From positions 186,001 to 250,000 of the forward strand of contig DATJHI010000006.1 of assembly GCA_035493955.1 (NCBI GenBank): DNA of 64,000 nt. The letters run 5' to 3'. A program made the translations under genes and the position numbers. Shown in pieces: positions 9,139 to 17,073 of this stretch (position 1 is its first letter; every line of letters starts with the position of its first letter). Origin of the DNA: NCED01 sp035493955. Its GTDB lineage: Bacteria; Pseudomonadota; Alphaproteobacteria; Caulobacterales; Caulobacteraceae. Under the pieces are notes generated by a model. It was not told the DNA's origin and did not search any database. It worked only from the letters and a program-made list of their open reading frames with translations.

Positions 9139-9914
9139 GGGCGGCGACGGCCCTGATCCTCGCCGGGTCCCGCGGGCCGGACGATCCGCTGGCGGCGGCC
9201 GCCGGCGTGGCCTGCAAGGCGATGATCGACGTCGGCGGGGTCCCGATGCTGGCGCGGGTGATCCTGGCCCTGGCCGGCGCCGGCTTCAGCCGCGTCGCCG
9301 TGGCGCTTCAAGACCCCGAGCCGATCGAGCGGCTGCGCGCCGATGGCCTCCTGCCCGCAAACGTCGCCGTGGAATGGTCGCCGGCCGAGGCGGGGCCCAG
9401 CGCCAGCGTCGAGACCGGGCTGGCCAGGCTGGGGACGCCCCTGCTGGTGACCACCGCCGACCACGCCCTGCTGCGGCCCGAATGGGTGGAGCGATTCCTG
9501 GCCGGCGTGCCGTCAGGGGTGGACGCCGCCGCCGCCGTGGCCCGGTCCGAGGCGGTGACCGCCGCCGCTCCTGACGCCAGACGGACCTTTCTCCGCTTCG
9601 CCGACGGGGCGTTCAGCGGCTGCAACCTGTTCTACCTCGCCACCCCCCAGGCCCTGCGGGTCGTGTCCCTGTGGCGCGAGGTGGAGGGGCTGAGGAAGAC
9701 GCCGATCCGGATGCTGCGACGGCTGGGGCCGGCGACGGCGGCGCGGTATGGGCTGGGACTCCTGTCGCTGAGGCAGGCGCTGGACCGGCTGGAGCGCCTC
9801 TCGGGCGCCGCGGTCGCGGCGGTGGAGCTGCCCTTCGGCCGCGCCGCCATCGACGTCGACACCTTTTCGGACCTGGCCCTGGTCAGGCGGCTGGTCGAGC
9901 CTCAACCCCGGTAG
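9135..9914 (+). CDS. MobA-like NTP transferase domain protein
   Basis: Reading from a TTG at 9135 that overlaps the previous stop gives 259 residues starting RAATALILAGSRG. It has the glycosyl/nucleotidyltransferase-A pattern: LILAGSRG at the start (the lysine of the usual GGxGxR-K signature is displaced to CKAMIDVGGVPML), the metal-binding TTADHALL, and a C-terminal DVDTFSDLALV. Such enzymes transfer NMP to a sugar phosphate, molybdopterin or a lipid headgroup precursor. Overlap with the acyltransferase gene places it firmly in the same operon and suggests activation of a headgroup for the same envelope lipid. No ATG start is available near the motif. Confidence 0.75.
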   Translation: MRAATALILAGSRGPDDPLAAAAGVACKAMIDVGGVPMLARVILALAGAGFSRVAVALQDPEPIERLRADGLLPANVAVEWSPAEAGPSASVETGLARLGTPLLVTTADHALLRPEWVERFLAGVPSGVDAAAAVARSEAVTAAAPDARRTFLRFADGAFSGCNLFYLATPQALRVVSLWREVEGLRKTPIRMLRRLGPATAARYGLGLLSLRQALDRLERLSGAAVAAVELPFGRAAIDVDTFSDLALVRRLVEPQPR

Positions 9915-9917
9915 CGG

Positions 9918-10655
9918 TCAGAGCGCTTCACACGGCCCGTCCACCGCCGGCGTCGTCGGCAGGATCCGGTCGTTGTGGATGCAGACGCGCCGGTAGCACT
10001 CGCACGCCCGGCGCTCGAGCCCGCGCCGGTCGATCACCCGCATCCGCCCGCGCTGGTACCGGATCAGGCCCGCCTCCTGCAGCAGGCTGGCCACCTGGCT
10101 GACCGTGGTGCGCTGGACGCCCAGCATCATGGCCAGGGCCTCCTGGGTAAGCTGCATGTCCTCCCCGTCGACGGTGCGGTCGTGGCAGATCAGCAGCCAA
10201 CGGCAGAACCGCTCCTGCACATCGTGCAGGGCGTTGCAGGCCACCGACTGCTGGGCGTTGGCGAGCAGGGCGTCGTAGTGGCGCAGGACCACGTCGCGCA
10301 GCATGGGGAGGCGCTCGGTCAGGGTCCGCAGCCGCTCGGCCTCGATGGACGACGCCAGGCCCGGCGTCTGGCCGACGATCCGACTGAAGGCGTTGATGGG
10401 GGTCATGCCGGCCAGCAGCCCCACCGCGCTTTCCGACCCAATGGTAGATGTTTCGACCGCCGAGCCGTCCTCCATCACGCTGAGCAGAGAAATCACCCCG
10501 GTATGGGGGAAGTAAACCTTGTCGATCGGCTGGCTGGGTTCATAGAACACCTCGCCACGGCCGAACTCGATGTGTTCGAGATAAGGTTCGATCTGGGAAT
10601 AGGTAGGCAAGTCGAGCGCGCAGATCAGCGCGTTTCTGTAGTGTGCGTGTTCCAT
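9918..10655 (-). CDS. Crp/Fnr family transcriptional regulator
   Basis: 245 residues from the ATG at 10655 (an ATG at 10682 adds nine). N-terminal cyclic-nucleotide-binding-like beta barrel (GEVFYEPSQPIDKVYFPHTGVISLL), a long dimer helix, and a C-terminal winged helix with LTQEALAMMLGVQRTTVSQV as the recognition motif. There is no FNR-type cysteine cluster at the N-terminus. The sequence resembles the broad alphaproteobacterial subgroup that lacks the cAMP-contact residues, so the signal is unknown. A C-terminal cluster of cysteines (RACECYRRVC) is unusual and could be redox sensitive. It ends four bases from the oppositely oriented NTP-transferase gene and shows no functional link to it. Confidence 0.88.
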   Translation of the reverse strand: MEHAHYRNALICALDLPTYSQIEPYLEHIEFGRGEVFYEPSQPIDKVYFPHTGVISLLSVMEDGSAVETSTIGSESAVGLLAGMTPINAFSRIVGQTPGLASSIEAERLRTLTERLPMLRDVVLRHYDALLANAQQSVACNALHDVQERFCRWLLICHDRTVDGEDMQLTQEALAMMLGVQRTTVSQVASLLQEAGLIRYQRGRMRVIDRRGLERRACECYRRVCIHNDRILPTTPAVDGPCEAL

Positions 10656-10740
10656 TCCGCTGCAACGGTTGGCAAGCGCCACCGTTCCAAACGGCCGCGG
10701 ATTCCGGCGGGGGCGCCCGCCTTCCGCATCCCCCCTCGTC

Positions 10741-11952
10741 TCAGACCCGTTCGAGGGCCAGGGCCACGCCCTGGCCCACGCCGACGCAGAGGGTGCACAG
10801 CGCGTACCGACCGCCCGTCTTCTCCAGGGCGTGGGTCGCGGTGAGCGCCAGCCGGGCGCCGCTCATGCCCAGGGGATGGCCGAGCGCGATCGCTCCGCCG
10901 TGCATGTTCACGTGATGCCCGTCGTCCGGCAGTCCAAGGCCGCGAAGGACCGCCAGCGCCTGGCTGGCGAAGGCCTCGTTCAACTCGACGATGTCGAAGT
11001 CGCCGATCTTCAGCCCGGTGCGGGCCATCAGCTTCTCGGTCGCCGGGATCGGCCCGACCCCCATCACCCGCGGCGGAACTCCCGCCGTGGCCATGCCGAG
11101 AATCCGCGCCCTGGGCCTCAGCCCATGTTTCTTCACCGCCGCCGCCGAGGCGACGATCATCGCCGCGGCCCCGTCGTTCAGGCCCGAGGCGTTGCCGGCG
11201 GTCACCGTGCCGTCTGGGGGGAACAGGACCTTCAGCTTGGCCAGGGTCTCCAGGGTGCTTTCGCGCGGGTGCTCGTCCTTCTCGAACGGGACGGGCCGGC
11301 CCTTGGCGTCCTTGGCCTCGACGACGACGATCTCCTCGGCGAAGAAGCCGGAGGCCTGCGCCGCGGCGGCGCGTTGCTGGCTGCGCAAGGCGAAGGCGTC
11401 CTGGTCCGCGCGGCTCACCTGGTAGTCCCGGGCCACGTTCTCTCCGGTCTGGGGCATGGACTCGACGCCATAGGCCGCCTTCATCAGCGGATTGACGAAA
11501 CGCCAGCCCAGGGAGGTGTCCTCGATCTGCACCGAGCGCTGGAAGGCGGCCTCGGCCTTGGCCATGACCAGGGGCGCTCGGGTCATGGACTCCGCGCCCC
11601 CCGCGATGATCAGCTCGGCCTCGCCGGCGCGGATGGCCCGGGCGGCGGTCCCGACCGCATCGAGGCCCGAGGCGCACAGCCGGTTCATGGTGGTCCCCGG
11701 CACGCTCACGGGAAGGCCCGACAGCAAGGCGGCCATGCGCGCCAGGTTGCGGTTGTCCTCGCCCGCCTGGTTGGCGCAGCCCAGGACGACCTCGTCCACC
11801 GCCGACCAGTCCACCGTTGGATTCCGGGCCATCAACGCCTGGAGCGGCAGGGCCGCCAGGTCGTCGGCCCGGACATAGGCCAAGGAGCCTCCGAGCCGGC
11901 CGATCGGCGTCCGCACGGCGTCGCAGATGAATGCGTCTTGGAGGCTGCTCAC
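10741..11952 (-). CDS. Acetyl-CoA C-acyltransferase (thiolase), 3-oxoadipyl-CoA thiolase-like
   Basis: 403 residues of a complete degradative thiolase. The nucleophilic cysteine is C93 in NRLCASG; the C-terminal GHPLGMSGAR and CTLCVGVGQG supply the catalytic His and second Cys. The segments AYGVESMPQTGENVA and VNPLMKAA resemble PcaF (beta-ketoadipyl-CoA thiolase), which cleaves 3-oxoadipyl-CoA to succinyl-CoA and acetyl-CoA. No other beta-ketoadipate or beta-oxidation gene is adjacent, so a general fatty-acid role is possible and I give no symbol. Confidence 0.85.
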   Translation of the reverse strand: MSSLQDAFICDAVRTPIGRLGGSLAYVRADDLAALPLQALMARNPTVDWSAVDEVVLGCANQAGEDNRNLARMAALLSGLPVSVPGTTMNRLCASGLDAVGTAARAIRAGEAELIIAGGAESMTRAPLVMAKAEAAFQRSVQIEDTSLGWRFVNPLMKAAYGVESMPQTGENVARDYQVSRADQDAFALRSQQRAAAAQASGFFAEEIVVVEAKDAKGRPVPFEKDEHPRESTLETLAKLKVLFPPDGTVTAGNASGLNDGAAAMIVASAAAVKKHGLRPRARILGMATAGVPPRVMGVGPIPATEKLMARTGLKIGDFDIVELNEAFASQALAVLRGLGLPDDGHHVNMHGGAIALGHPLGMSGARLALTATHALEKTGGRYALCTLCVGVGQGVALALERV

Positions 11953-12106
11953 GCCTGGTCGCTCCGGGATGGCGCCCCAAAAGGCGGGGCATGTGACCTA
12001 TATGACCACGGGCGCCGGCGGCGCAATCGGGCGGCGCCGCGGGAGCTGCGGGAATTTCGTTCGGAAGCGGTTCCACCGCCCGCCTCGGCGCGTTAGCTTG
12101 CGGCCC

Positions 12107-12544
12107 ATGGAAACCGTTCCCCGCAAGCTCGTCGTGGCCGTGGCCTTCATCCTGGTCGGCCTGGCCGGCCTGGGCGTCTATCAGGGCTTGCGGCGCAGCG
12201 GCGCGGGCGACGCCGACGCCGTCGACGCGGGCCTGCCGCCGCTGACCGCGCCGGGCGCGGCGGGCGCCAAGACCGCCTCGGCGATCACCGACCCCCAGAC
12301 CCCTGCCCTCACCGAGGCCCAGGTCCGCGAGATCGCCCGTCAGGAAGCCCGCGCCGCCCTGGGCCAGCCCAGGACTGCGGCGGCGCCGGCTTCGAGCGAA
12401 GGGGTGGACGCGGGGCCGACGTCATCCTCGACCAAGCCGGTCGTCGGGCCGCCGCCGCCCCGTCCCGCGCAACCGGCGCTGCAGAGCCCCACCGGACCCG
12501 CCGCGGGGCCGGCGGCCGAGAGCGGCCAGCCGCCGTTGTTCTAG
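12107..12544 (+). CDS. Single-pass membrane protein with Ala/Pro-rich tail, unknown function
   Basis: 145 residues from the ATG at 12107. Residues 8-26 form one hydrophobic span (KLVVAVAFILVGLAGLGVY). The rest is predicted periplasmic, with a short helix LTEAQVREIARQEARAALG and a low-complexity Pro/Ala/Gly tail. This is a common layout for alphaproteobacterial envelope proteins of unknown role. It is divergent from the thiolase gene across 154 bases. No recognisable domain. Confidence 0.6.
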   Translation: METVPRKLVVAVAFILVGLAGLGVYQGLRRSGAGDADAVDAGLPPLTAPGAAGAKTASAITDPQTPALTEAQVREIARQEARAALGQPRTAAAPASSEGVDAGPTSSSTKPVVGPPPPRPAQPALQSPTGPAAGPAAESGQPPLF

Positions 12545-12577
12545 ACGGCTCCCCCGCTCCGCAGGAGACAGTATCTG

Positions 12578-13492
12578 TCAGAGCTCCGCGATCTCCCCCA
12601 ACCGGCCCGCCGACAGGCGGAAGCTGGGCGGGGTCTTGGCCACGGTCGTCTGCAGTTTCAGCGCCTTGGCCGTGCGGGCGAGGCCGAATTTCGCGAGGTT
12701 GGCGGGCGTATAGCCTTCGGCCAGCTTCGGCCGGGCGCCGAGGCGGCGGCGCATCACCCCGTTGGCGTAGATCACATTGGCCCGCAGCATCGCCGCCGGA
12801 GTCAGATATTCGATCGACAGGGACACGTTCACCATCGGGCCGTTGACCAGCCGGTGCGGGGCGTTCTGGGGCCAGTTGACCATCACGCCCGGCGTCATCT
12901 CATGGACCTCGGCGCCGGCGTCGAACTCGGGCCGGTAGGGGAACTGTTCGGCGGTCTCGCGCAGGACGATGCGCTCGATCTCCTCGTCGGTGACGAAGGG
13001 AGCCTGGCGGGGGTAGACCCACATCCGCTTTTCCCCGCGGATCTGCCACAGGGTCACCGGCGTGGCGTCGAGGTGGTAGAACACCTGGGCGCACGGCGAG
13101 GAGATCAGCAGGCCGACGTCGTGGCGGAAGGTCTTGACCCCGGTGTGGGCCTCGATGTCGCCGAAGATTTCGCGGGCCAGGCCGGCGTAGGAGTCCATCA
13201 CCGAATTGACCTCGCGCAGGTTCAGCCAGATGCGCCCGGCCTTGACCGCCTCCATGAGCTCGGAGCCCGTCAGGCCTTCGGCGGTTCCCCGCCGCCAGCT
13301 TCTCCAGGCCACGGGATCGTCGCCCATGGTGAAGACGCCCAGCTTGTCGCGGGGATAGCGGTCGAGCACCTCGATCAGGCCCCCGTCCTCGAACATCGGG
13401 CGGTGGTGCAGGTCGTGGCGGAACGCAAGGGTCTCGCGGCCGAAGGCGGCGGCCTTGGCGGCGTCCCAATCCTGGATCAGCGGCAGGGTCAT
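12578..13492 (-). CDS. Cupin-like/JmjC-like Fe(II) oxygenase domain protein
   Basis: 304 residues. The HLDATPVTLWQIRGEKRMWVYP stretch (about residues 140-161) and the later PQNAPHRL provide the H-x-D...H facial triad expected of the cupin-like/JmjC 2-oxoglutarate oxygenases; the arginine-rich RGEKRMWVYP segment matches that family. It probably hydroxylates a protein or small molecule in the cytoplasm, substrate unknown. It follows the CelD/BcsL acyltransferase gene by two bases on the same strand, so the two are almost certainly co-transcribed and co-translated. Confidence 0.75.
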   Translation of the reverse strand: MTLPLIQDWDAAKAAAFGRETLAFRHDLHHRPMFEDGGLIEVLDRYPRDKLGVFTMGDDPVAWRSWRRGTAEGLTGSELMEAVKAGRIWLNLREVNSVMDSYAGLAREIFGDIEAHTGVKTFRHDVGLLISSPCAQVFYHLDATPVTLWQIRGEKRMWVYPRQAPFVTDEEIERIVLRETAEQFPYRPEFDAGAEVHEMTPGVMVNWPQNAPHRLVNGPMVNVSLSIEYLTPAAMLRANVIYANGVMRRRLGARPKLAEGYTPANLAKFGLARTAKALKLQTTVAKTPPSFRLSAGRLGEIAEL

Positions 13493-13494
13493 GG

Positions 13495-14634
13495 TCAGAT
13501 CTCCTGGCCGGGGGCCTGGACGTCCAGGCGGCGCGAACTGGCCGCGACCGCGGCGGCGAACCCGTGCATGCGGCCCGAAAACGAAAGCTCGGCCGAGGCG
13601 ATGTGGTCCAGGCGACGTCCTACCCGGCGCATGGTGCGGGCGGGCCCTTCGCCCAGCATCGCGCTCAGCCGGCCGAGGGAAAATCCGGCCCCGGTCCGGA
13701 ACACGCCTTCGCGCACGATCGCCATGTCGGAGGCGAAGGGACGCTTGTAGTGGTCGCTGCCGGAGGACAGGTCGTAGCTGGTCAGGCCGAGGGACGGCAT
13801 GGCCCGGATCGCTTCGGACATGAAGGTCAGTCCGGGCGAATAGGCCGCCAGCGCCGGATCGTAGGCGGCGATCCAGGGATGATAGGCCCCGCCCAGGCGC
13901 ACGCCGAAGTGCCCGGCGATGGCGTGGGAGCCGATCTTCAAGGTGACCAGCAGCCCCTGCAGCGGGCCGTCGCGAAGTTGGAACAGGGACTGCATCAAGG
14001 CCCGGCTCCAGGCCGGCTGCAGCACGTCGTGCAGGCCGGTGCGGCGAAGTTGTTCGCTCTTCCAGCCGAGCAGGCTGTCGAAGGAGACCTGATCGTGGTC
14101 GGGGGCGGCGACCGACGGCTCGCCCACTTCGCGGGCCAGCTTGTGCTCAAGCCGGCGCATGTTCTTGAACCGCTTGGGACTGGCCGCGCGCAGGGTCTCC
14201 CAGTAGTCCTCGCCGCTGCCGTCCACCGCGATCAGATAGGCCTCGTGGGCCTCGGTCTGGGTTTCGGCGAACACGCCGTGGGGATCGACCAGGCCGCTGA
14301 ACCGGAAGGACGACAGGCCGGCGGCCCTCAGGGCCTCGGTCCCGTCCACGGCCGCGTCCGGCGCGGTGATGAGGGCGTGGTAATCGGACCAGGTCGCGCC
14401 GATGGGGCGGGCCAGGCCGCCGGGGCGGCGATGGTGGGCGAAAAATCCGACCGGCCTGCCGTGGCGGCGGAACACGGCCACGGCGGCGTCTTCGCGCACC
14501 GCGCCCACGGCGTCGGCGAACTCGGCGGACAGCAGCGGACTGCGGAACGCCGGCGTTTCCTGCCGGAACGCCGCCCATATCGCGCGCTCCTGAGCGGACA
14601 CTTCGGACGGTCGGAGGATCGCGGTCTGTAGCAT
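13495..14634 (-). CDS. GNAT acyltransferase of the CelD/BcsL (FemAB-like) family
   Basis: 379 residues. The middle and C-terminal part (SPKRFKNMRRLEHKLARE, LGWKSEQLRRTG, HFGVRLGGAYHPWIAAYDP, YSPGLTFMSEAIR) matches the CelD/BcsL acetyltransferase family, which includes the holdfast acyltransferase HfsK of Caulobacter and cellulose-associated acyltransferases. It probably acylates a polysaccharide or its precursor on the cytoplasmic side. No holdfast or cellulose glycosyltransferase is nearby. The only partner is the JmjC-like gene two bases downstream. Confidence 0.78.
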   Translation of the reverse strand: MLQTAILRPSEVSAQERAIWAAFRQETPAFRSPLLSAEFADAVGAVREDAAVAVFRRHGRPVGFFAHHRRPGGLARPIGATWSDYHALITAPDAAVDGTEALRAAGLSSFRFSGLVDPHGVFAETQTEAHEAYLIAVDGSGEDYWETLRAASPKRFKNMRRLEHKLAREVGEPSVAAPDHDQVSFDSLLGWKSEQLRRTGLHDVLQPAWSRALMQSLFQLRDGPLQGLLVTLKIGSHAIAGHFGVRLGGAYHPWIAAYDPALAAYSPGLTFMSEAIRAMPSLGLTSYDLSSGSDHYKRPFASDMAIVREGVFRTGAGFSLGRLSAMLGEGPARTMRRVGRRLDHIASAELSFSGRMHGFAAAVAASSRRLDVQAPGQEI

Positions 14635-14833
14635 TCTGGCGCCCTTGCACGACTTGGCGGCCCGCCGATGCAGGCTCCGCGCCAGCTGCGGCCTGCGCGG
14701 CGGCGAGGCTCAGCTTGACTTTGATGCGACAATCCGTCCTCAAGTCGGCGGAATGCTTTGGCCGGATGCGCCGGAATCGCCGAGGTGGACAGGCGACCGG
14801 ATCAGCTCGCGTCCCTGGGTGGAGACGATACTG

Positions 14834-15463
14834 GTGAAAAGGCGCGCTCTTACGATTGCCCTGGCCGCGGCGGGCGCCGCCTTGCTCGCCGCCTGTCAGA
14901 CCGCGCCGATCGCCCCGCCGCCGTATCGGCCGCCGCCGCCTCCCCCGCCGCCCCCGACTCCCGCCGAGGAATTCGCCTGGTCGACCGCGCGCGGCGCGAA
15001 CAACCTGACGGTGCAGTTGTCCTTTCAGGCGGCGCCCGGCCAGCAGTGGAGCTGCGCCGGCTTCGCCGAGGCCCTGATGCCGGAGACCTCCTATTCGCGC
15101 GGACGGATGATGGCGCTGTACGGTTCGGCCGAACGCGCGGTGCAGACGGTGGCCCAGGTGCGGACGCGCTCGGCCGCCAACCCCGGCGCGGACTACGGTC
15201 AATTCGTGAAGACCGCCCAGTGCGACGCCCAGGACAACTTCACCTTCACCGACCTGCCGGACGGCGCATACTATGTCATCGCCCGGGTCAAACAGGTCCG
15301 GCCCGCCGGCCAGGCCGGCGAGATGGTGATCATGCAGCGGGTCGAGCTGTCCCGCGGCCAGACGATCCGGATGGTGCTGCCCCAAGGCCCCGGCCGCGCC
15401 ATAGCCCCGCCGCCTCCGCCGACCCCGCCGCCGCCCTCGCGCGCACGGCCCCGCGCCCAATAG
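14834..15463 (+). CDS. Proline-rich lipoprotein of unknown function
   Basis: Starts best at the GTG at 14834, giving KRRALTIALAAAGAALLAAC, a clear lipoprotein signal with lipobox LAAC. The roughly 209-residue protein then has a proline run (APPPYRPP then nine prolines), a globular beta-rich domain of about 130 residues (NNLTVQLSFQAAPGQQW, FTFTDLPDGAYYVIARV) with two cysteines, and a second proline-rich tail. The central part resembles a carboxypeptidase-regulatory-like/transthyretin beta sandwich, which I infer only from the DLPDGAYYVIARV pattern. Probably outer-membrane anchored, with the proline stretches acting as spacers through the peptidoglycan. Confidence 0.65.
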   Translation: MKRRALTIALAAAGAALLAACQTAPIAPPPYRPPPPPPPPPTPAEEFAWSTARGANNLTVQLSFQAAPGQQWSCAGFAEALMPETSYSRGRMMALYGSAERAVQTVAQVRTRSAANPGADYGQFVKTAQCDAQDNFTFTDLPDGAYYVIARVKQVRPAGQAGEMVIMQRVELSRGQTIRMVLPQGPGRAIAPPPPPTPPPPSRARPRAQ

Positions 15464-15502
15464 GCTAGCCCCCGAGATGGCGACGCGTGGCGCGGCCGTG
15501 CT

Positions 15503-16141
15503 ATGGCCCGCGCCATGCCGTCCGTCCGCGACCTGTTCGTCACCCGCGTCTACGAGGCCTCCCTGGCCGACGAGCCGGGATTCGCCGCCTTCAACGCCGA
15601 GTTGGAGCAGGCCTGCCTGATGCTGGCCGAAGACGACCGGGCCGGGCGGGACTGGTGCCGCGAAAAGGGTTACGCGGGCTACACATCCTATGCCTCCCTG
15701 GACGACCTGCCGACGCGGGCGACGGTTTTCGCCGAGCTGAAGCGGCGGCTGGACCGGCGCGCGGCCGCCTTCGCCGAAACCCTGGCCTTCGACCTGGGGC
15801 GCGAGGGCAAGCTCAAGCTCGACAGCCTGTGGGTCAATGTGCTGAAGCCCGGGGGCGTCCACACCGGGCATATCCACCCCCACGCCGTGCTGTCCGGCAC
15901 GGTCTATGTGGCGACCCCGCCGGGCGCGGCGGGACTGCGGCTGGAGGACCCCCGCCTGCCGATGATGATGGCGGCCCCTCCCCATAAGGCCGACGCGCCC
16001 GAGTCCCAGAAAAGCTTCGTCACCCTAACCCCGAGCGTCGGGACGGTGTTGTTGTGGGAAAGCTGGTTGCGCCACGAGGTGCCCGCCAACAGGAGCAGGA
16101 CGCCGCGGATCAGCATCAGCTTCAACTACGCCTGGCGGTAG
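15503..16141 (+). CDS. 2OG-Fe(II) oxygenase, TIGR02466-type
   Basis: 212 residues (or 208 from the ATG at 15515). The C-terminal half has the double-stranded beta-helix of this uncharacterised oxygenase family: LWVNVLKPGGVHTGHIHPHAVLSGTVYV with iron-binding histidines, LLWESWLRHEVPAN with the distal histidine, and TPRISISFNYAW with the arginine that should bind 2-oxoglutarate. Substrate unknown. It follows the proline-rich lipoprotein gene by 39 bases and may share its promoter. Confidence 0.78.
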   Translation: MARAMPSVRDLFVTRVYEASLADEPGFAAFNAELEQACLMLAEDDRAGRDWCREKGYAGYTSYASLDDLPTRATVFAELKRRLDRRAAAFAETLAFDLGREGKLKLDSLWVNVLKPGGVHTGHIHPHAVLSGTVYVATPPGAAGLRLEDPRLPMMMAAPPHKADAPESQKSFVTLTPSVGTVLLWESWLRHEVPANRSRTPRISISFNYAWR

Positions 16142-16143
16142 AA

Positions 16144-16176
16144 CGATCGTCGCCGCGAGCGAAGACTCGACGATCG
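16144..16176. terminator. Inverted repeat after the 2OG oxygenase gene
   Basis: CGATCGTCG at 16144-16152 is repeated inverted as CGACGATCG at 16168-16176, a 9-bp perfect stem with a 15-base loop. It starts three bases after the stop codon. There is no T-run, so intrinsic termination is uncertain. It could instead stabilise the 3' end of the message. Confidence 0.4.
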
Positions 16177-16244
16177 GTGGAACAATCACCCGCGCGTCGA
16201 GGGTTGGAAGCACGTCAGGGAAGGTCCTTTCAGAGGATTCAGCC

Positions 16245-16481
16245 ATGCGCACCCTCGTCTTCGCCGGCCTCATCTTCCTTCCCGCCCTGGTCCTCGGCGC
16301 CTGCGCCAGTCAGGGCCGGGAGTCCGCGAGCTCCACCCCCCTTGCCGGGCGCGAGATGGCGCGGTTGCAGCGTGAATGCGAAGCCCGCGGCGGCATGCTG
16401 CTTCCCAGTGGCCGGCTGACCGGCCAAACCTCGCTGGACAACGTCTGCAAGATCCTCGACCCAACGGCCGCGACGCCCTGA
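16245..16481 (+). CDS. Small lipoprotein, unknown function
   Basis: 78 residues with a strong lipoprotein leader: MRTLVFAGLIFLPALVLGAC, lipobox LGAC with the lipidated cysteine at residue 20. The mature part is only about 58 residues (REMARLQRECEARGGMLLPSG, then TSLDNVCKIL) and contains two further cysteines that could form a disulfide. A good ribosome-binding site is not obvious. It precedes the thioredoxin gene by 68 bases on the same strand. No known domain. Confidence 0.65.
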   Translation: MRTLVFAGLIFLPALVLGACASQGRESASSTPLAGREMARLQRECEARGGMLLPSGRLTGQTSLDNVCKILDPTAATP

Positions 16482-16549
16482 TCGGAGCCGGCGGGACCTC
16501 TATAGAGCGGCCGGCCCGGCGACCCGCCGAAGGTGGAAGGACAACCGTC

Positions 16550-16990
16550 ATGCCGCAATTCGTCTGTCCAAGCTGCGGCGCGGGCAACCGCATCCCGGAC
16601 GAGCGAGACGCCCGCCAGGCCAGATGCGGCAAATGCCATGAACCGGTCCTGACCGGCGCGCCGGTGGAGGTTTCGGGCGCTCAGCTCGCGGCCCATCGAA
16701 ACGGCACCAAGGGCGCGGCCCTGTTGCTCGATGTCTGGGCGCCCTGGTGCGGCCCCTGCCGGTCCATGGCTCCGCAGTTCTCGGCGGCGGCGAAGACGCT
16801 GGAGCCGGAGGTGCGCCTGCTCAAGCTCAATTCCGACGCGGAACCGGCGGCCGCCGGCGCGCTGGGCGTTTCGGGCATTCCGGCCCTCTTCCTGATTCGC
16901 GACGGGCGGGTCATCGCCCAGACCTCGGGCCTCCTGCCCGCCAGCCAGATCGTCGCCTGGACCCGCCAGGCCCTGGCGCAGGCCGCCTGA
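16550..16990 (+). CDS. trxC: Thioredoxin 2 (zinc-finger thioredoxin)
   Basis: 146 residues. The N-terminal zinc ribbon uses C6-x2-C9 and C26-x2-C29 and is followed by a standard thioredoxin fold with the WCGPC active site at 66-70 and the cis-proline in GVSGIPALFLI. This combination defines TrxC. It reduces cytoplasmic disulfides and is usually oxidative-stress responsive; the zinc site is redox active. GGTGGAAGG lies 6-14 bases ahead of the ATG. Confidence 0.92.
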   Translation: MPQFVCPSCGAGNRIPDERDARQARCGKCHEPVLTGAPVEVSGAQLAAHRNGTKGAALLLDVWAPWCGPCRSMAPQFSAAAKTLEPEVRLLKLNSDAEPAAAGALGVSGIPALFLIRDGRVIAQTSGLLPASQIVAWTRQALAQAA

Positions 16991-17073
16991 CGCCCGCTCG
17001 GCGCCCCCGCCTTGACTCGCCATGGTCCACCGCAAAGGCTGCACGGCGACACACGCACGACGCCGGGACCCGC

